Assembly (NCBI GenBank): GCA_015062285.1
Contig: SUUY01000001.1
Location: 296,880-360,879, forward strand
Source: Alphaproteobacteria bacterium
GTDB taxonomy: Bacteria; Pseudomonadota; Alphaproteobacteria; RF32; CAG-239
Length of the DNA: 64,000 nucleotides
Reading direction: 5' to 3'
Shown: in pieces, positions 17,859-26,885 of the stretch
How the letters are laid out: each line of letters opens with the position of its first letter
Position numbering within the stretch: the stretch's first letter is position 1
The notes under the pieces: model-generated
The model's input: the letters and a program-made list of their open reading frames with translations, nothing else
Database searches by the model: none
What the model was told of the DNA's origin: nothing
Translations under genes and position numbers: made by a program

Positions 17859-18758
17859 ATGCAATATTTTGCGCAAAAGCTAAAGGTTTTTTCTGATGAA
17901 TTTAATTCTAAGCTCAAAGATTTGTTTCCTTTGCCTGAGGGAAACGAAAAGAAAGTTGTGGAAGCTATGTATTATTCGGTAGCAAATGGCGGAAAAAGAT
18001 TGCGGCCATATTTGGTAACCAAAACTGCAGAACTTTTTGACGTGTCTGCAGATAGAGCATTTATAACAGCGGCAGCTTTAGAGTGTTTGCATACGTATTC
18101 TTTGATTCATGATGATTTGCCGGCGATGGATAATGATGATTTGCGTAGAGGAAAGCCTACTTGTCATAAGCAATTTGATGAAGCAACTGCAATATTGGCG
18201 GGTGACGGATTGCTTACGTATGCTTTTGAGTTGATAAGTAGTAAAAAAAATGAGTTTTCTGAAAATGTAAAGTGTCGTTTAGTTAATCTTTTGGCTCAAG
18301 GTGCTGGATCGTTTGGTGGAATGGTTGCCGGTCAGATGCTGGATTTGGATAGCGAAAAAAATGAAAATGTACTTTTCCCGGAAATGATAATTAAAAGAAT
18401 AGAAGAAATGAAGACAGGGAGACTTTTACGTTTTGCATGTGAAGCTGGTGCGGTTATGGGAAATGCTTCACAAGATAAATATAATTCCTTGGTTATGTAT
18501 GCTAAAAAGATAGGAATTGCATTTCAAATTGCCGATGATGTTTTAGATGTAGAAGGAAAAGAAGAAGAAATGGGTAAAACATTGGGCAAAGATTGTGAAC
18601 AAAATAAGCTTACATTTGTTAAGTTGTATGGGTTAGATAAAGCTAAACAAATGGCTAAAGATTATATTTATGAGGCAAAAGATGCTTTAGCTATTTTTGG
18701 TGCTGAAGCAAATGATTTGTATGATTTAGCAGATTTTATTATCGAACGCAAAAATTAA
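17859..18758 (+). CDS. ispA: Farnesyl diphosphate synthase
   Basis: The enzyme condenses dimethylallyl and isopentenyl diphosphates into geranyl and farnesyl diphosphate for quinones and undecaprenyl carriers. The 299-residue protein has GGKRLRPYL near 44, the first aspartate-rich motif DDLPAMDNDDLRRGKP near 78, and the second motif in QIADDVLDVEG near 222. Starting at the ATG at 17859 (GGAGGAG upstream) gives the family length. A frame from 17838 would overlap xseB. Its end overlaps the convergent zinc-ribbon gene by 4 bp. Confidence 0.96.
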   Translation: MQYFAQKLKVFSDEFNSKLKDLFPLPEGNEKKVVEAMYYSVANGGKRLRPYLVTKTAELFDVSADRAFITAAALECLHTYSLIHDDLPAMDNDDLRRGKPTCHKQFDEATAILAGDGLLTYAFELISSKKNEFSENVKCRLVNLLAQGAGSFGGMVAGQMLDLDSEKNENVLFPEMIIKRIEEMKTGRLLRFACEAGAVMGNASQDKYNSLVMYAKKIGIAFQIADDVLDVEGKEEEMGKTLGKDCEQNKLTFVKLYGLDKAKQMAKDYIYEAKDALAIFGAEANDLYDLADFIIERKN

Positions 18759-19561
18759 TCTGTTTCTATAAAAGTTAAGTGAACGTACTTGGCGGATATT
18801 GATGGTGTTTTTATTATTATATTGATGCCAATACGTCCGTCCGGCTTTAGGGTTTGCACGGTAGGTTTTTGGTTGAAGCTTTGTAATAGCATGGTGTTTT
18901 TATCTAAAAGCTCGATGTGAACCGTAGGTATATCTATTTCTCTTGAGGTTGAGTTGCTGATAAAGCCCTTTATTTCAAGAAGACGAATCCCTTCGTTTTC
19001 GATATAGTTCCAATTGATATTTTGAAATTCTAATCCTTTGCCAGGTACTTGTGCAGTTATACCAAAAATACGGTATATATAATTTGTAAAAGGTATAGTA
19101 TCAACAATTTCATAGCGATGATTATATAGCATTAAACAAGTAAAAACAGCAAAAACACCACCTATTAATTTGAAATTTAATTTGCGATTTAGTCCAAGCA
19201 TGGTTTTAAGCATTAATGTAATGCGTTGCTTGGGGGAGAGTTTTTGTTCCTCTTGAAAAAGATGCTCGCTTTGGGCAGATAATCGCTCGTATATATCGGA
19301 TATATCAACAGATGTGTCTTCGTCCTCTTTTTCTGGTTTTTCAGGAGAAATAGGTGCTTCTTGTTGTTCAACGTTTTCTTGAGAATCGGGTGTGGCTTCT
19401 TCGCTTTGTGGGGTTTCTTCCAAGACAAGACGAGAATCACCGCTTTTATCAAAATAAAAAATCTCTCCGCAACTGCTGCAACGTACTTTGCGGCCACTTT
19501 GCGGAATTAACAGATCATCAACATTATAGCCAATATGGCATTTAGGACAATATATAAGCAT
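18755..19561 (-). CDS. MJ0042-type zinc-ribbon, DUF3426-like membrane protein
   Basis: The 268-residue protein starts with a zinc ribbon with cysteines at 5, 8, 28 and 31. An acidic, Pro/Glu/Gln-rich linker runs over about 42-100. A single membrane segment (LIGGVFAVFTCLMLYNHR, about 135-153) leads to a C-terminal beta-rich domain resembling DUF3426, probably periplasmic. Proteins of this type are frequent in Proteobacteria, but their function is not established. It is divergent from ftsE, a gene order common in Alphaproteobacteria. AGGTGATTT precedes the start. Confidence 0.85.
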   Translation of the reverse strand: MLIYCPKCHIGYNVDDLLIPQSGRKVRCSSCGEIFYFDKSGDSRLVLEETPQSEEATPDSQENVEQQEAPISPEKPEKEDEDTSVDISDIYERLSAQSEHLFQEEQKLSPKQRITLMLKTMLGLNRKLNFKLIGGVFAVFTCLMLYNHRYEIVDTIPFTNYIYRIFGITAQVPGKGLEFQNINWNYIENEGIRLLEIKGFISNSTSREIDIPTVHIELLDKNTMLLQSFNQKPTVQTLKPDGRIGINIIIKTPSISAKYVHLTFIETD

Positions 19562-19678
19562 AAATCACCTCTTGAATTAATATAGAATGAAAAAGTGTTT
19601 AATCAAACTAAAAAAACACTTTATTAAAAAGATAATTATGTTTATTCTTGAATAAACTTTTTTTTAGGGAGATTAATT

Positions 19679-20395
19679 GTGCCAGAAGATATCAACAATA
19701 TTATAGAAATGCAGAATGTTGGTATTAGATATGGTCAGGGTGCCGAGGTTTTGAGCGATGTTAAATTAGCTTTAAAACGCGGATCTTTTCATTTTTTGAC
19801 AGGAAAAAGTGGTGCCGGAAAAACTTCTCTGTTAAGTATGATGTATTTAGCGCAGAGACCAAGCCGCGGTAAGATGATGGTATTTGGCCGAGATATTAAT
19901 TTTACAAACCGAGATGCTTTGTCTTCACTTAGGCGTAGAATTGGAGTTGTTTTTCAAGATTTTAGACTACTTGACCATTTGAGTGCATTTGATAATGTGG
20001 CCCTACCGCTTAGAGTCTGCGGAATGGATGAGCGAGAAATAAGAAAAAGAGTTAGTGAACTGTTGACTTGGGTCGAACTGGATAATCATATGTTAGATGC
20101 AACAGCTACATTATCTGGGGGTGAAAAACAAAGGGTTGCAATAGCGAGAGCGGTAATAAATCGTCCGGAATTATTATTGGCTGATGAACCAACCGGAAAT
20201 GTGGATAATTTTATTGCACCAAAGTTAATGAAGTTGTTTGTGGAGTTGAACAAACTGGGAACGACGGTGGTTATTGCAACGCATAGCGAAAAGTTGATTA
20301 ATGATTTTGCATATCCCCGTTTGCATTTGCAAAACAGAAGCCTCCAGACTTTATACCCAAATAATTATTCTGATTTGGGAGGTTTGAATGTCTAG
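19679..20395 (+). CDS. ftsE: Cell division ATP-binding protein FtsE
   Basis: FtsE is the ATPase of the FtsEX complex that controls septal peptidoglycan hydrolases and divisome assembly. The 238-residue protein has a Walker A (TGKSGAGKTS, near residue 41), a Q-loop (VVFQDFRLLDHL), the signature LSGGEKQR near 142 and a Walker B (LLLADEPTGNVD) near 163. The start is GTG with AGGGAGA upstream. It overlaps ftsX by 8 bp, indicating coupled expression. Confidence 0.96.
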   Translation: MPEDINNIIEMQNVGIRYGQGAEVLSDVKLALKRGSFHFLTGKSGAGKTSLLSMMYLAQRPSRGKMMVFGRDINFTNRDALSSLRRRIGVVFQDFRLLDHLSAFDNVALPLRVCGMDEREIRKRVSELLTWVELDNHMLDATATLSGGEKQRVAIARAVINRPELLLADEPTGNVDNFIAPKLMKLFVELNKLGTTVVIATHSEKLINDFAYPRLHLQNRSLQTLYPNNYSDLGGLNV

Positions 20396-21302
20396 GCCTC
20401 CATATATTGTCAGAAAACAAGAATTGCCATTAAAAGGTGATTCAACCAGTCTGTTTTTACAGGTAATTATTTCTATAGCTGTATTTATTTTTGCAATTAC
20501 TTTGTCCGGAGTATTGGCAATTAATTCAATGTTAGAAAATTGGAATCAGAGTATTTTAGGATCTTTAACCGTACAAATTATGCCGGTGAATGATACCAAC
20601 CAAGAAAAAGCAATGTCTGAAACTCTTGCATATCAGGAAAAAGCTGTCGAATTTTTGCAAAATGTAAAAGGAATTTTGAGAGTTGTTCCATTGAAAGATG
20701 AACAGCTTAAAATGTTGGTTCAGCCTTGGTTGGGAGATGGAGTTAATATTGAGAATCTGCCTATGCCTAGGATTATTGATGTCAAACTAGATACTGATGC
20801 TGATATTGATTTTTTACAATTAGCAAAAGATTTGGTTGTGGCATCGCCGCAGGCATCATTGGACAATCATAAATTGTGGTTATCTAAGCTGATAAGATTT
20901 GCAGATGGATTGAAGATGATAGCAACGACAGTGCTGATTTTGGTGGTTGGTATTTCTGCCGGAGCAATATTTTATACGACACAAATGAGTTTAGGATTGC
21001 ATAAATATATTATTGAAATTTTGCATGTTATGGGTGCAAAAGATGCGTATATTGCTCAACAGTATGCAAAAAGAATGGCTTTTTTAGGTATTAGCGGAAG
21101 CTTGTTCGGAATATTGTTGGCGATTCCGACAATATTTTTTATAGGATCATTAGCCGTGCAAATTGAGGGAGGGATTATTAGTGAAGCAAATTTGGGCATT
21201 GTAGACTGGCTAATTATTTTAAGCCTTCCTATATTTGCAACAACAATAGCTGTTTGGACGGCATATTATACAGTAAAAAGAACTTTGCAGAAGATGTTGT
21301 AA
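20388..21302 (+). CDS. ftsX: Cell division protein FtsX
   Basis: FtsX is the permease-like partner of FtsE in the inner membrane. The 304-residue protein has an N-terminal membrane segment near residues 25-45, a periplasmic domain of about 130 residues, and three more membrane segments from about 180 onward (one near 180-205, one near 225-250, one near 270-295). Its start lies within the end of ftsE, and its stop codon overlaps the next ATG (TAATG). Confidence 0.93.
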   Translation: MSRPPYIVRKQELPLKGDSTSLFLQVIISIAVFIFAITLSGVLAINSMLENWNQSILGSLTVQIMPVNDTNQEKAMSETLAYQEKAVEFLQNVKGILRVVPLKDEQLKMLVQPWLGDGVNIENLPMPRIIDVKLDTDADIDFLQLAKDLVVASPQASLDNHKLWLSKLIRFADGLKMIATTVLILVVGISAGAIFYTTQMSLGLHKYIIEILHVMGAKDAYIAQQYAKRMAFLGISGSLFGILLAIPTIFFIGSLAVQIEGGIISEANLGIVDWLIILSLPIFATTIAVWTAYYTVKRTLQKML

Positions 21303-21871
21303 TGAAAAATTTAGTGTGTTTTATTTGCTTATTTTTATTCGGGCTATGGGGAGGAGGCTTTATCTTGTTTGCTGACAAGATAAATGCTTATGAAGAAAAT
21401 TATAGCTTGAAGGCAGATGCCATTGTTGCATTAACCGGTGGTAGAAATAGAATCGCAAAAGCAGTGGAGATTTTAAATAAAAATAAAGCCGATGTTTTGT
21501 TTGTGTCCGGAGTTGATGAGTTTTCTTCGTGGGAGAGCATTAAGAAAAAACAAAATATAAAAACGTCAAATAATGAAAAAGTTGTATTGGGTAAAAAGGC
21601 TAAGAATACCTTAGAAAATGCAAAAGAAGCATTAGATTGGATACATAAAAATAAGATAACCTCAATATACTTGGTTACTTCAAATTACCATCTCGCTCGT
21701 AGTGTGAGTGAATTTAGGGCTCTGGATAAAGATTTAATTATTATACCTTTTCCTGTATATTCAGAAAAAGTGCAAAAAAAATGGTGGAAAAGTTGGCGTA
21801 CGTTCTCGCTGATTTTTAAGGAATATAATAAATTTTTATGTGTTTGTGTCAGATGTTATTTGAATAAGTGA
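21302..21871 (+). CDS. YdcF/DUF218-family envelope protein
   Basis: The 189-residue protein has an N-terminal membrane segment (about 4-22) followed by a DUF218 domain: DAIVALTGGRNRIAKAVEIL near 37, a VSGV motif, TLENAKEAL near 101, and LVTSNYHLARS near 122. DUF218 proteins such as SanA and YdcF are linked to envelope integrity, but no enzymatic activity is firmly assigned. The ATG at 21302 overlaps the ftsX stop. A frame beginning at 21254 would run deep into ftsX and bury the membrane segment. Confidence 0.88.
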   Translation: MKNLVCFICLFLFGLWGGGFILFADKINAYEENYSLKADAIVALTGGRNRIAKAVEILNKNKADVLFVSGVDEFSSWESIKKKQNIKTSNNEKVVLGKKAKNTLENAKEALDWIHKNKITSIYLVTSNYHLARSVSEFRALDKDLIIIPFPVYSEKVQKKWWKSWRTFSLIFKEYNKFLCVCVRCYLNK

Positions 21872-21879
21872 GGCTCAAT

Positions 21880-22635
21880 ATGTTATACATACGATCTTTA
21901 TTGTTTAATATTTTCGGATATGCAACTTTAATTGTAGGTTGTGTGGTTAATTCAATAGTTGGTGTTTTTTCTCCAAAGGCTACAATATATGTGTGGAATT
22001 ATTGTTTAATCCCCTTTTTTGTTTGGTGCTTGAAATATATTGCCGGTATTAAAATTGAAATTCGTGGAGCTCAATATATTAAACAAGAAAATGTTATATA
22101 TGCAGGAAAGCATGAGTCTGCGATGGAAACATATGTACTTACTAATTTTTTGAAAAAAGCGGCTTTTATTTTAAAGAAAGAACTTACTTATATTCCTATT
22201 TTTGGATGGGCTCAGTTTTTTTATGGTATGATTCCGGTAGATAGGTCAGCAGGATCTGCGGCTATGAAAAATATGCTCAGACATGCTCAAGATAGAGTTA
22301 AACAAGGAAGACCAATAATTATTTTTCCAGAAGGAACCAGAAAGCAACCGGGACAAGATCCCGATTATAAACCAGGGGTTGCACTTCTTTATCAACACTT
22401 AAATCTTCCTGTTATACCTGTTGCTACGAACACAGGAATGTTTTGGAAAAGAAATTCATTTTTGCGCTATCCGGGAACTGTTGTTTTTGAATTTTTAGAG
22501 CCAATGCCTGTAGGTCTTGATAAGAAGCAATTTATGAGAGAACTGGAAGAAAGAATTGAAGAAAAATGTAATGAGCTTAATATTGAAACTATGGACAAAT
22601 ATCCGTATACTAAAAAAATGATGTATAAAAAATAG
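21880..22635 (+). CDS. plsC: 1-acyl-sn-glycerol-3-phosphate acyltransferase
   Basis: PlsC makes phosphatidic acid from lysophosphatidic acid at the inner membrane. The 251-residue protein has hydrophobic N-terminal segments, the catalytic box KHESAMET near 70 (an H-x4-E form of the usual H-x4-D, seen in some proteobacterial PlsC), and the substrate-binding IIFPEGTRKQPGQ near 147. The ATG at 21880 has GAGG six bases upstream. A GTG at 21868 would overlap the previous stop. It belongs to the ftsEX-ydcF-plsC run. Confidence 0.9.
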   Translation: MLYIRSLLFNIFGYATLIVGCVVNSIVGVFSPKATIYVWNYCLIPFFVWCLKYIAGIKIEIRGAQYIKQENVIYAGKHESAMETYVLTNFLKKAAFILKKELTYIPIFGWAQFFYGMIPVDRSAGSAAMKNMLRHAQDRVKQGRPIIIFPEGTRKQPGQDPDYKPGVALLYQHLNLPVIPVATNTGMFWKRNSFLRYPGTVVFEFLEPMPVGLDKKQFMRELEERIEEKCNELNIETMDKYPYTKKMMYKK

Positions 22636-22643
22636 GTATTAGA

Positions 22644-23744
22644 ATGTCAGATATAAAAGCATACATGCAAAGAATAGTGGCGAAGTTTTCATATGCCAAT
22701 GAATTTGTTGCGACAAGAAAACTTGGTTTTTTTTCCTTTTTGTTTTCATTTGCTTGTATGTTTATGTTTATTCAGGTGACAGTTAGCCGAAACAATATTA
22801 TCAGAACTATGCAAAATGATTTTGCAAAGGCAATATCTGATTTGAATGAGATCGGTTTGGATGTTGCTTATGATAATTTAGAATTTGATAGCATTTTTAT
22901 TTTTCCTTTGCTTAAAATTGAGAATTTACGCCTTTATAATTTGAAGGGTACTTCTTTATGGAACTTGTCTGTTAATAATATTTACGCGCGTCCCAGATTT
23001 TTTAGAAGCAGAGGTGTTCGTTTTGTATCAGACGGTGGTGCTGTTTTTAGTATTGATGGAAATGATTATAATATTAAGTCTGAGGGTGCGGAGCTAATGC
23101 TTGCGTATGAAAAAGATATGCAATTTTCTGATGCTGAGTTGTATTTAAATAGGGTAGATATAAAAAATTGGGCTAAAATAGATGATATTGTTTGGGTGGC
23201 CAGAAAAGTTAAAGAAAAAAAATCTGTTTTAAATTTGAGAACTCCAAATGTTGAGAGCCATTTAGAAATTAAAAATGTAAATTTAAACGGACTTTTGGAT
23301 TATCCTCTAACATCTCATATCAGAAAAATATATGCTCAATTTAATTTGATTGGAGATTTGTTTGGCACTGAGCCGTTTATGATTACTGCAGAGAAATGGT
23401 TGCATGAAGGTGGTTTTATCGACGTTCCAACTATTACGGTCAGCTGGGATCCATTATTACTGGTTGGAAAAGGATATGTTCGTTTTAACGAAAAATTTGA
23501 ACCGATAGTTCAGATAAAGACATCATCAAAAGCTATTATAAATTTGCTTAACGATCTTAAGAATAATAAGTTTTTGGATAAAAAAGGTGTGTTTGTTGCT
23601 AATATTCTATTAGCTGCAAAAGGTTTTAAGATGAAAGATGATGATGAATATTTAACTATAAGTACACCTATCGCATATAGGGATAATAAATTGACGGTAG
23701 AAAATATAACAGTTAAGACAGTTGCCCCAAAAACTGAACAATAA
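22644..23744 (+). CDS. DUF2125-like protein of unknown function
   Basis: The 366-residue protein has one N-terminal membrane segment (about residues 28-48, LGFFSFLFSFACMFMFIQV) and a long, probably periplasmic, beta-rich domain with AsmA-like features, including repeated strands such as LKIENLRLYN and IKNVNLNGLLDYP. Its size, topology and place after plsC fit the alphaproteobacterial DUF2125 family, whose role is unknown. The gene starts 8 bp after plsC. Its end overlaps the convergent rsmD gene by 32 bp. Confidence 0.7.
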   Translation: MSDIKAYMQRIVAKFSYANEFVATRKLGFFSFLFSFACMFMFIQVTVSRNNIIRTMQNDFAKAISDLNEIGLDVAYDNLEFDSIFIFPLLKIENLRLYNLKGTSLWNLSVNNIYARPRFFRSRGVRFVSDGGAVFSIDGNDYNIKSEGAELMLAYEKDMQFSDAELYLNRVDIKNWAKIDDIVWVARKVKEKKSVLNLRTPNVESHLEIKNVNLNGLLDYPLTSHIRKIYAQFNLIGDLFGTEPFMITAEKWLHEGGFIDVPTITVSWDPLLLVGKGYVRFNEKFEPIVQIKTSSKAIINLLNDLKNNKFLDKKGVFVANILLAAKGFKMKDDDEYLTISTPIAYRDNKLTVENITVKTVAPKTEQ

Positions 23745-24261
23745 TTATTTGAGCAGTGCCATATTTGCGTTTATCTATAACAGAAAAGTTTAGCGGTAAA
23801 TCTATTGTTTCGTCCTTATGAGTTTCAATCAAGCATATTGCTCCAGAGCTTAAATTAGGGATGATATTTATAAGTGCTTTGGAGCTAAGCCCTTTATTGT
23901 AAGGAGCATCCATAAACAAAACATCAAATTTAGTGTTGGTTGGAATTTTTCGAGTGGCATCGGCTTTGATGATTTTTATTTTGTTTGTTTCGTTAGGGAA
24001 GAGGGAGGCATTTTTTTGTATAAGAGTAGTATCAATATCTACGGAACAAACTAAGGAAAATCCTTGAGATATTGCTTCCAGTGAAAAAGCTCCGGTTCCG
24101 CAAAAAAGGTCAACGAGCTTAAATTGGGAAAAATTTGATCCCAAACGTGAACGAAGAATATTAAATATAGCCTCACGTGTCCTATCAGAGGTAGGCCTGA
24201 TATTATCGGAGCTTGGAGTGAAAAGTTTTTTTCCTCGATATGTACCGCCAATTATTCTCAT
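23713..24261 (-). CDS. rsmD: 16S rRNA (guanine-966-N2)-methyltransferase RsmD
   Basis: RsmD methylates G966 of 16S rRNA. The 182-residue protein begins MRIIGGTYRGKKL and has RPTSDRTREAIFNIL near 26, the SAM-binding LVDLFCGTGAFSLEAISQG near 48, and the catalytic DVLFMDAPYNKGL near 110. The usual catalytic motif is (D/N)PPY. Here it reads DAPY, a small deviation. It overlaps the rluB stop by 4 bp (ATGA), so the two RNA-modification genes are coupled. Confidence 0.93.
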   Translation of the reverse strand: MRIIGGTYRGKKLFTPSSDNIRPTSDRTREAIFNILRSRLGSNFSQFKLVDLFCGTGAFSLEAISQGFSLVCSVDIDTTLIQKNASLFPNETNKIKIIKADATRKIPTNTKFDVLFMDAPYNKGLSSKALINIIPNLSSGAICLIETHKDETIDLPLNFSVIDKRKYGTAQIIIVQFLGQLS

Positions 24262-24980
24262 AGCTCAAACTTGCTTCCTAACTGTTCTTTTAATATTTTG
24301 GTCGGAATTTCCTTTACTTCTCCTTTTTTTAGGGATCCCAGTTGAAAAGGTCCGTATGACAGACGAATTAGCCTCGAGACTTCTAAGCCAATAGATTTCA
24401 TTACTTTTCTGACTTCTCGATTTTTCCCTTCACAGAGAGTTACAAGAAGCCAAGTGTTGGTGCCTTGCTTGCTTTCGATTACAGCAGAGATGGGGCCATA
24501 GTTAATGCCGTCTATGGTTGTTCCGTGCTGGAGTGATTTTAGTTTTTGCTCATCGACATAGCCATGAACTCTTACTTTGTAGCGTCGTGTCCAAGCATTG
24601 GAAGGGAGCTCTAATTTACGAGATAATTCACCATTGTTGGTGAGGAGAAGTAACCCTTCAGAGTTGAGGTCTAGTCTGCCTATAGATATTACTCGGGGCA
24701 GTGTAGGCGGAAGATTAGCAAAAACAGTAGGACGATTTTTTTCGTCTTTATGTGATGTAACCAACCCAGTGGGTTTGTGGTATAGCCACAAACGAGTGAT
24801 ATCTTTAGAAGGTAATTTCTCGCCATCAACGAGGATTTTTTCCGTGCCATTTACATTATATGCGGGAGTATCTATAATTTCGTCATTTACGCTGACACGC
24901 TTTTGAGAAATAAGTTCTTCAGCTGTTCGGCGTGAACATACTCCGGATCGGGCAATAAATTTTGCTAGTCTTTCACTCAT
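24258..24980 (-). CDS. rluB: Pseudouridine synthase of the RsuA/RluB family
   Basis: The 240-residue protein has an N-terminal S4 domain (RLAKFIARSGVCSRRTAEELI) and a pseudouridylase domain with the catalytic Asp in SIGRLDLNSEGLLLLTNNGEL near 92. It most likely modifies 23S rRNA U2605, though RsuA or RluE/F specificity cannot be excluded. It is compact and lacks the long charged tail common in alphaproteobacterial RluB. The ATG at 24980, with AAAGGAAAG upstream, is preferred over an earlier frame at 25019. It is divergent from tadA. Confidence 0.9.
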   Translation of the reverse strand: MSERLAKFIARSGVCSRRTAEELISQKRVSVNDEIIDTPAYNVNGTEKILVDGEKLPSKDITRLWLYHKPTGLVTSHKDEKNRPTVFANLPPTLPRVISIGRLDLNSEGLLLLTNNGELSRKLELPSNAWTRRYKVRVHGYVDEQKLKSLQHGTTIDGINYGPISAVIESKQGTNTWLLVTLCEGKNREVRKVMKSIGLEVSRLIRLSYGPFQLGSLKKGEVKEIPTKILKEQLGSKFEL

Positions 24981-25046
24981 TTTAAACTTTCCTTTTTGTT
25001 TTAGATTTAGCATAATCAAACAAAATTACAACAAAAAAGGAAAAAT

Positions 25047-25529
25047 ATGGAAGCTAAAGACTATATGCAAAAGGCCTTAAATTTGGCAAAGGAGGCTTTT
25101 GCGAAAGATGAAGTACCAATCGGTTGTGTTATTGTTGATCCCAATACCGAAGAAATTGTTGCTGAAGCTTATAATTTGAGTCAGCATGTGGAAGATGCAA
25201 CGGCACATGCTGAAATTAAGGCAATACAGCAGGCTTGTTTAAAATTAAAGACGAATCGATTACGTGGATTAGATATGTATGTGACATTGGAACCATGTAC
25301 AATGTGTGCGGCAGCAATATCCTTTGCCCGAATAGAAAGATTGTTTTTTGGTGCCAAAGATGAAAAAGGCGGTGCTGTAGTATCAGGGGTGATGTTTTAT
25401 GAACAAAAAACATGTCATCACCGTCCTCAGGTTTTTGGCTGCATTCTAGAAAATGAGTGTTCACAGATATTAAAAGATTTTTTTCAGAATAAAAGAGAGG
25501 CTAATCGGAAGGGTGGTCAACCTCAATAA
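25047..25529 (+). CDS. tadA: tRNA adenosine-34 deaminase
   Basis: TadA converts the wobble adenosine of tRNA-Arg(ACG) to inosine. The 160-residue protein has the zinc-deaminase motifs TAHAEIKAI near 54 (zinc His, catalytic Glu) and LEPCTMCAAAI near 86 (two zinc Cys), and an N-terminal DEVPIGCVIVD typical of TadA. AAAGGAAAAAT precedes the ATG. The 3' end overlaps the convergent rnd gene by 29 bp. Confidence 0.94.
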   Translation: MEAKDYMQKALNLAKEAFAKDEVPIGCVIVDPNTEEIVAEAYNLSQHVEDATAHAEIKAIQQACLKLKTNRLRGLDMYVTLEPCTMCAAAISFARIERLFFGAKDEKGGAVVSGVMFYEQKTCHHRPQVFGCILENECSQILKDFFQNKREANRKGGQPQ

Positions 25530-26661
25530 CTCTTGTTTTAGGATTATAGCTTATAGATGTTTTTCCTTCTCTTAGGTCAAGAGCATGGCGACCAAATATT
25601 TGGTATCTCCAACCGGATAGAATAGGGTTGTCTTGATCTTTGTGTGCGGCAAAGGAGTGTAAATCGGCATCGGTTGCAATAAGGCGAGCTACAATATTTT
25701 CTTGGATGCTGATTATTTTTAGTAAAAGTTTTAATAACTCAAATAAGGCTGATGATTTATCGGTAATATCTTTGAATTTTGGAGGAGTAACATAATCGCA
25801 TTCAGGAATATTGCGACAATGATCTAAAACGGCAATTATTTCATCTCCGAGTTTGCCGGAAGCGATATCATTTCTGAGATTTCTTATTTGGCAAAGCTCG
25901 TCTTTGGTTTTAGGATTAGCGGCACATATGTTAAGGAGTATATCGTCTTTTATGTAGCTTTGGCGAGGTGTGTTTTTGGTTTGAGATCTACGCTCGCGCC
26001 ATGCTGCCAGTTCTTTTAACAGAGTTAAAAAGTGTGCATTATGTGAACGGTGTTTAATGCGTAGCCACGCATCTTCCGGTTTTATATCATACGTATCGGG
26101 ATTAGAAAGTATTTCCATTTCTTCCGCAATCCATTCTCGGCGTGATTTTTCATCAAGTTTTTGAGAGAGGTACTGATAAATGTCAATTAGGTGGGTGACA
26201 TCGGAAAGGGCATAATTTAACTGAGAATCGCTTAAAGGTCGCTTGCTCCAGTCAGAAAGACGATTAGTTTTATCCAGATGGCGGTGCAAAATATGTACAA
26301 CCAAATTTTCATAGCTTATAGATTCTCCATATCCTAAAACCATTGCGGCAATTTGAGTATCAAATAGTGGTGTAGGAATTTTTCCGCAGAGATTGTATAT
26401 AATTTCAATATCTTGTCTGGCTGAATGAAATACTTTGGTGATTTGGTGATTTTGCATTAACTCAAAAAAAGGAGCAAGATTGATTTCTGAAGATAGAGGA
26501 TCAATAATGGCACAACGGTCTTGAGACCCTATTTGAATCAGGCATAATTTTGCGTAGTAGTGATGATCCCTTAAAAATTCCAAATCAACAGTAACAAAAG
26601 GTTGTAAAGATAATTGTTGGCATAGAATTTCAAGTTCTGAAGTTGTGGTTATTAATTGCAT
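25501..26661 (-). CDS. rnd: Ribonuclease D
   Basis: RNase D trims tRNA 3' precursors and other small RNAs. The 386-residue protein has DEDD exonuclease motifs: TVDLEFLRDHHYYAKLCLIQ near 23 (D-x-E), VFHSARQDIEIIYNL near 76, and YALSDVTHLIDIY near 150 (Y-x3-D). HRDC-type helices follow, for example LKELAAWRERRSQ near 215. The ATG at 26661, preceded by AGAG, begins directly at the conserved N-terminus. A frame from 26721 would add an unrelated stretch. Confidence 0.94.
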   Translation of the reverse strand: MQLITTTSELEILCQQLSLQPFVTVDLEFLRDHHYYAKLCLIQIGSQDRCAIIDPLSSEINLAPFFELMQNHQITKVFHSARQDIEIIYNLCGKIPTPLFDTQIAAMVLGYGESISYENLVVHILHRHLDKTNRLSDWSKRPLSDSQLNYALSDVTHLIDIYQYLSQKLDEKSRREWIAEEMEILSNPDTYDIKPEDAWLRIKHRSHNAHFLTLLKELAAWRERRSQTKNTPRQSYIKDDILLNICAANPKTKDELCQIRNLRNDIASGKLGDEIIAVLDHCRNIPECDYVTPPKFKDITDKSSALFELLKLLLKIISIQENIVARLIATDADLHSFAAHKDQDNPILSGWRYQIFGRHALDLREGKTSISYNPKTRVIEVDHPSD

Positions 26662-26866
26662 TATAATCTCTTTTGTTTGAGTGTTATTATGCAAATAAGC
26701 AAAATATTGTTTAAAAATCAAGTAAATTGTCTGTAGTTATGAAATTTTGCTTGATATTATGTAAAAAAAGAAATATACCACCAACACTTTATTACAATTT
26801 TAGATAAGAATTATGTAGCGTTTTCGGTTGGTGGTGCTTCCGAATAACGTATTATAAATACCAAAC

Positions 26867-26885
26867 TTAAAACCCTATTTTTATG
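26867..26885 (+). promoter_or_regulatory. Shared leader immediately before an orphan start codon (copy 2)
   Basis: The 19 bases are identical to 10422-10440, with the ATG in the same place, although the proteins behind them are unrelated. No Shine-Dalgarno sequence is present. This suggests a common 5' element for accessory genes. Confidence 0.6.
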
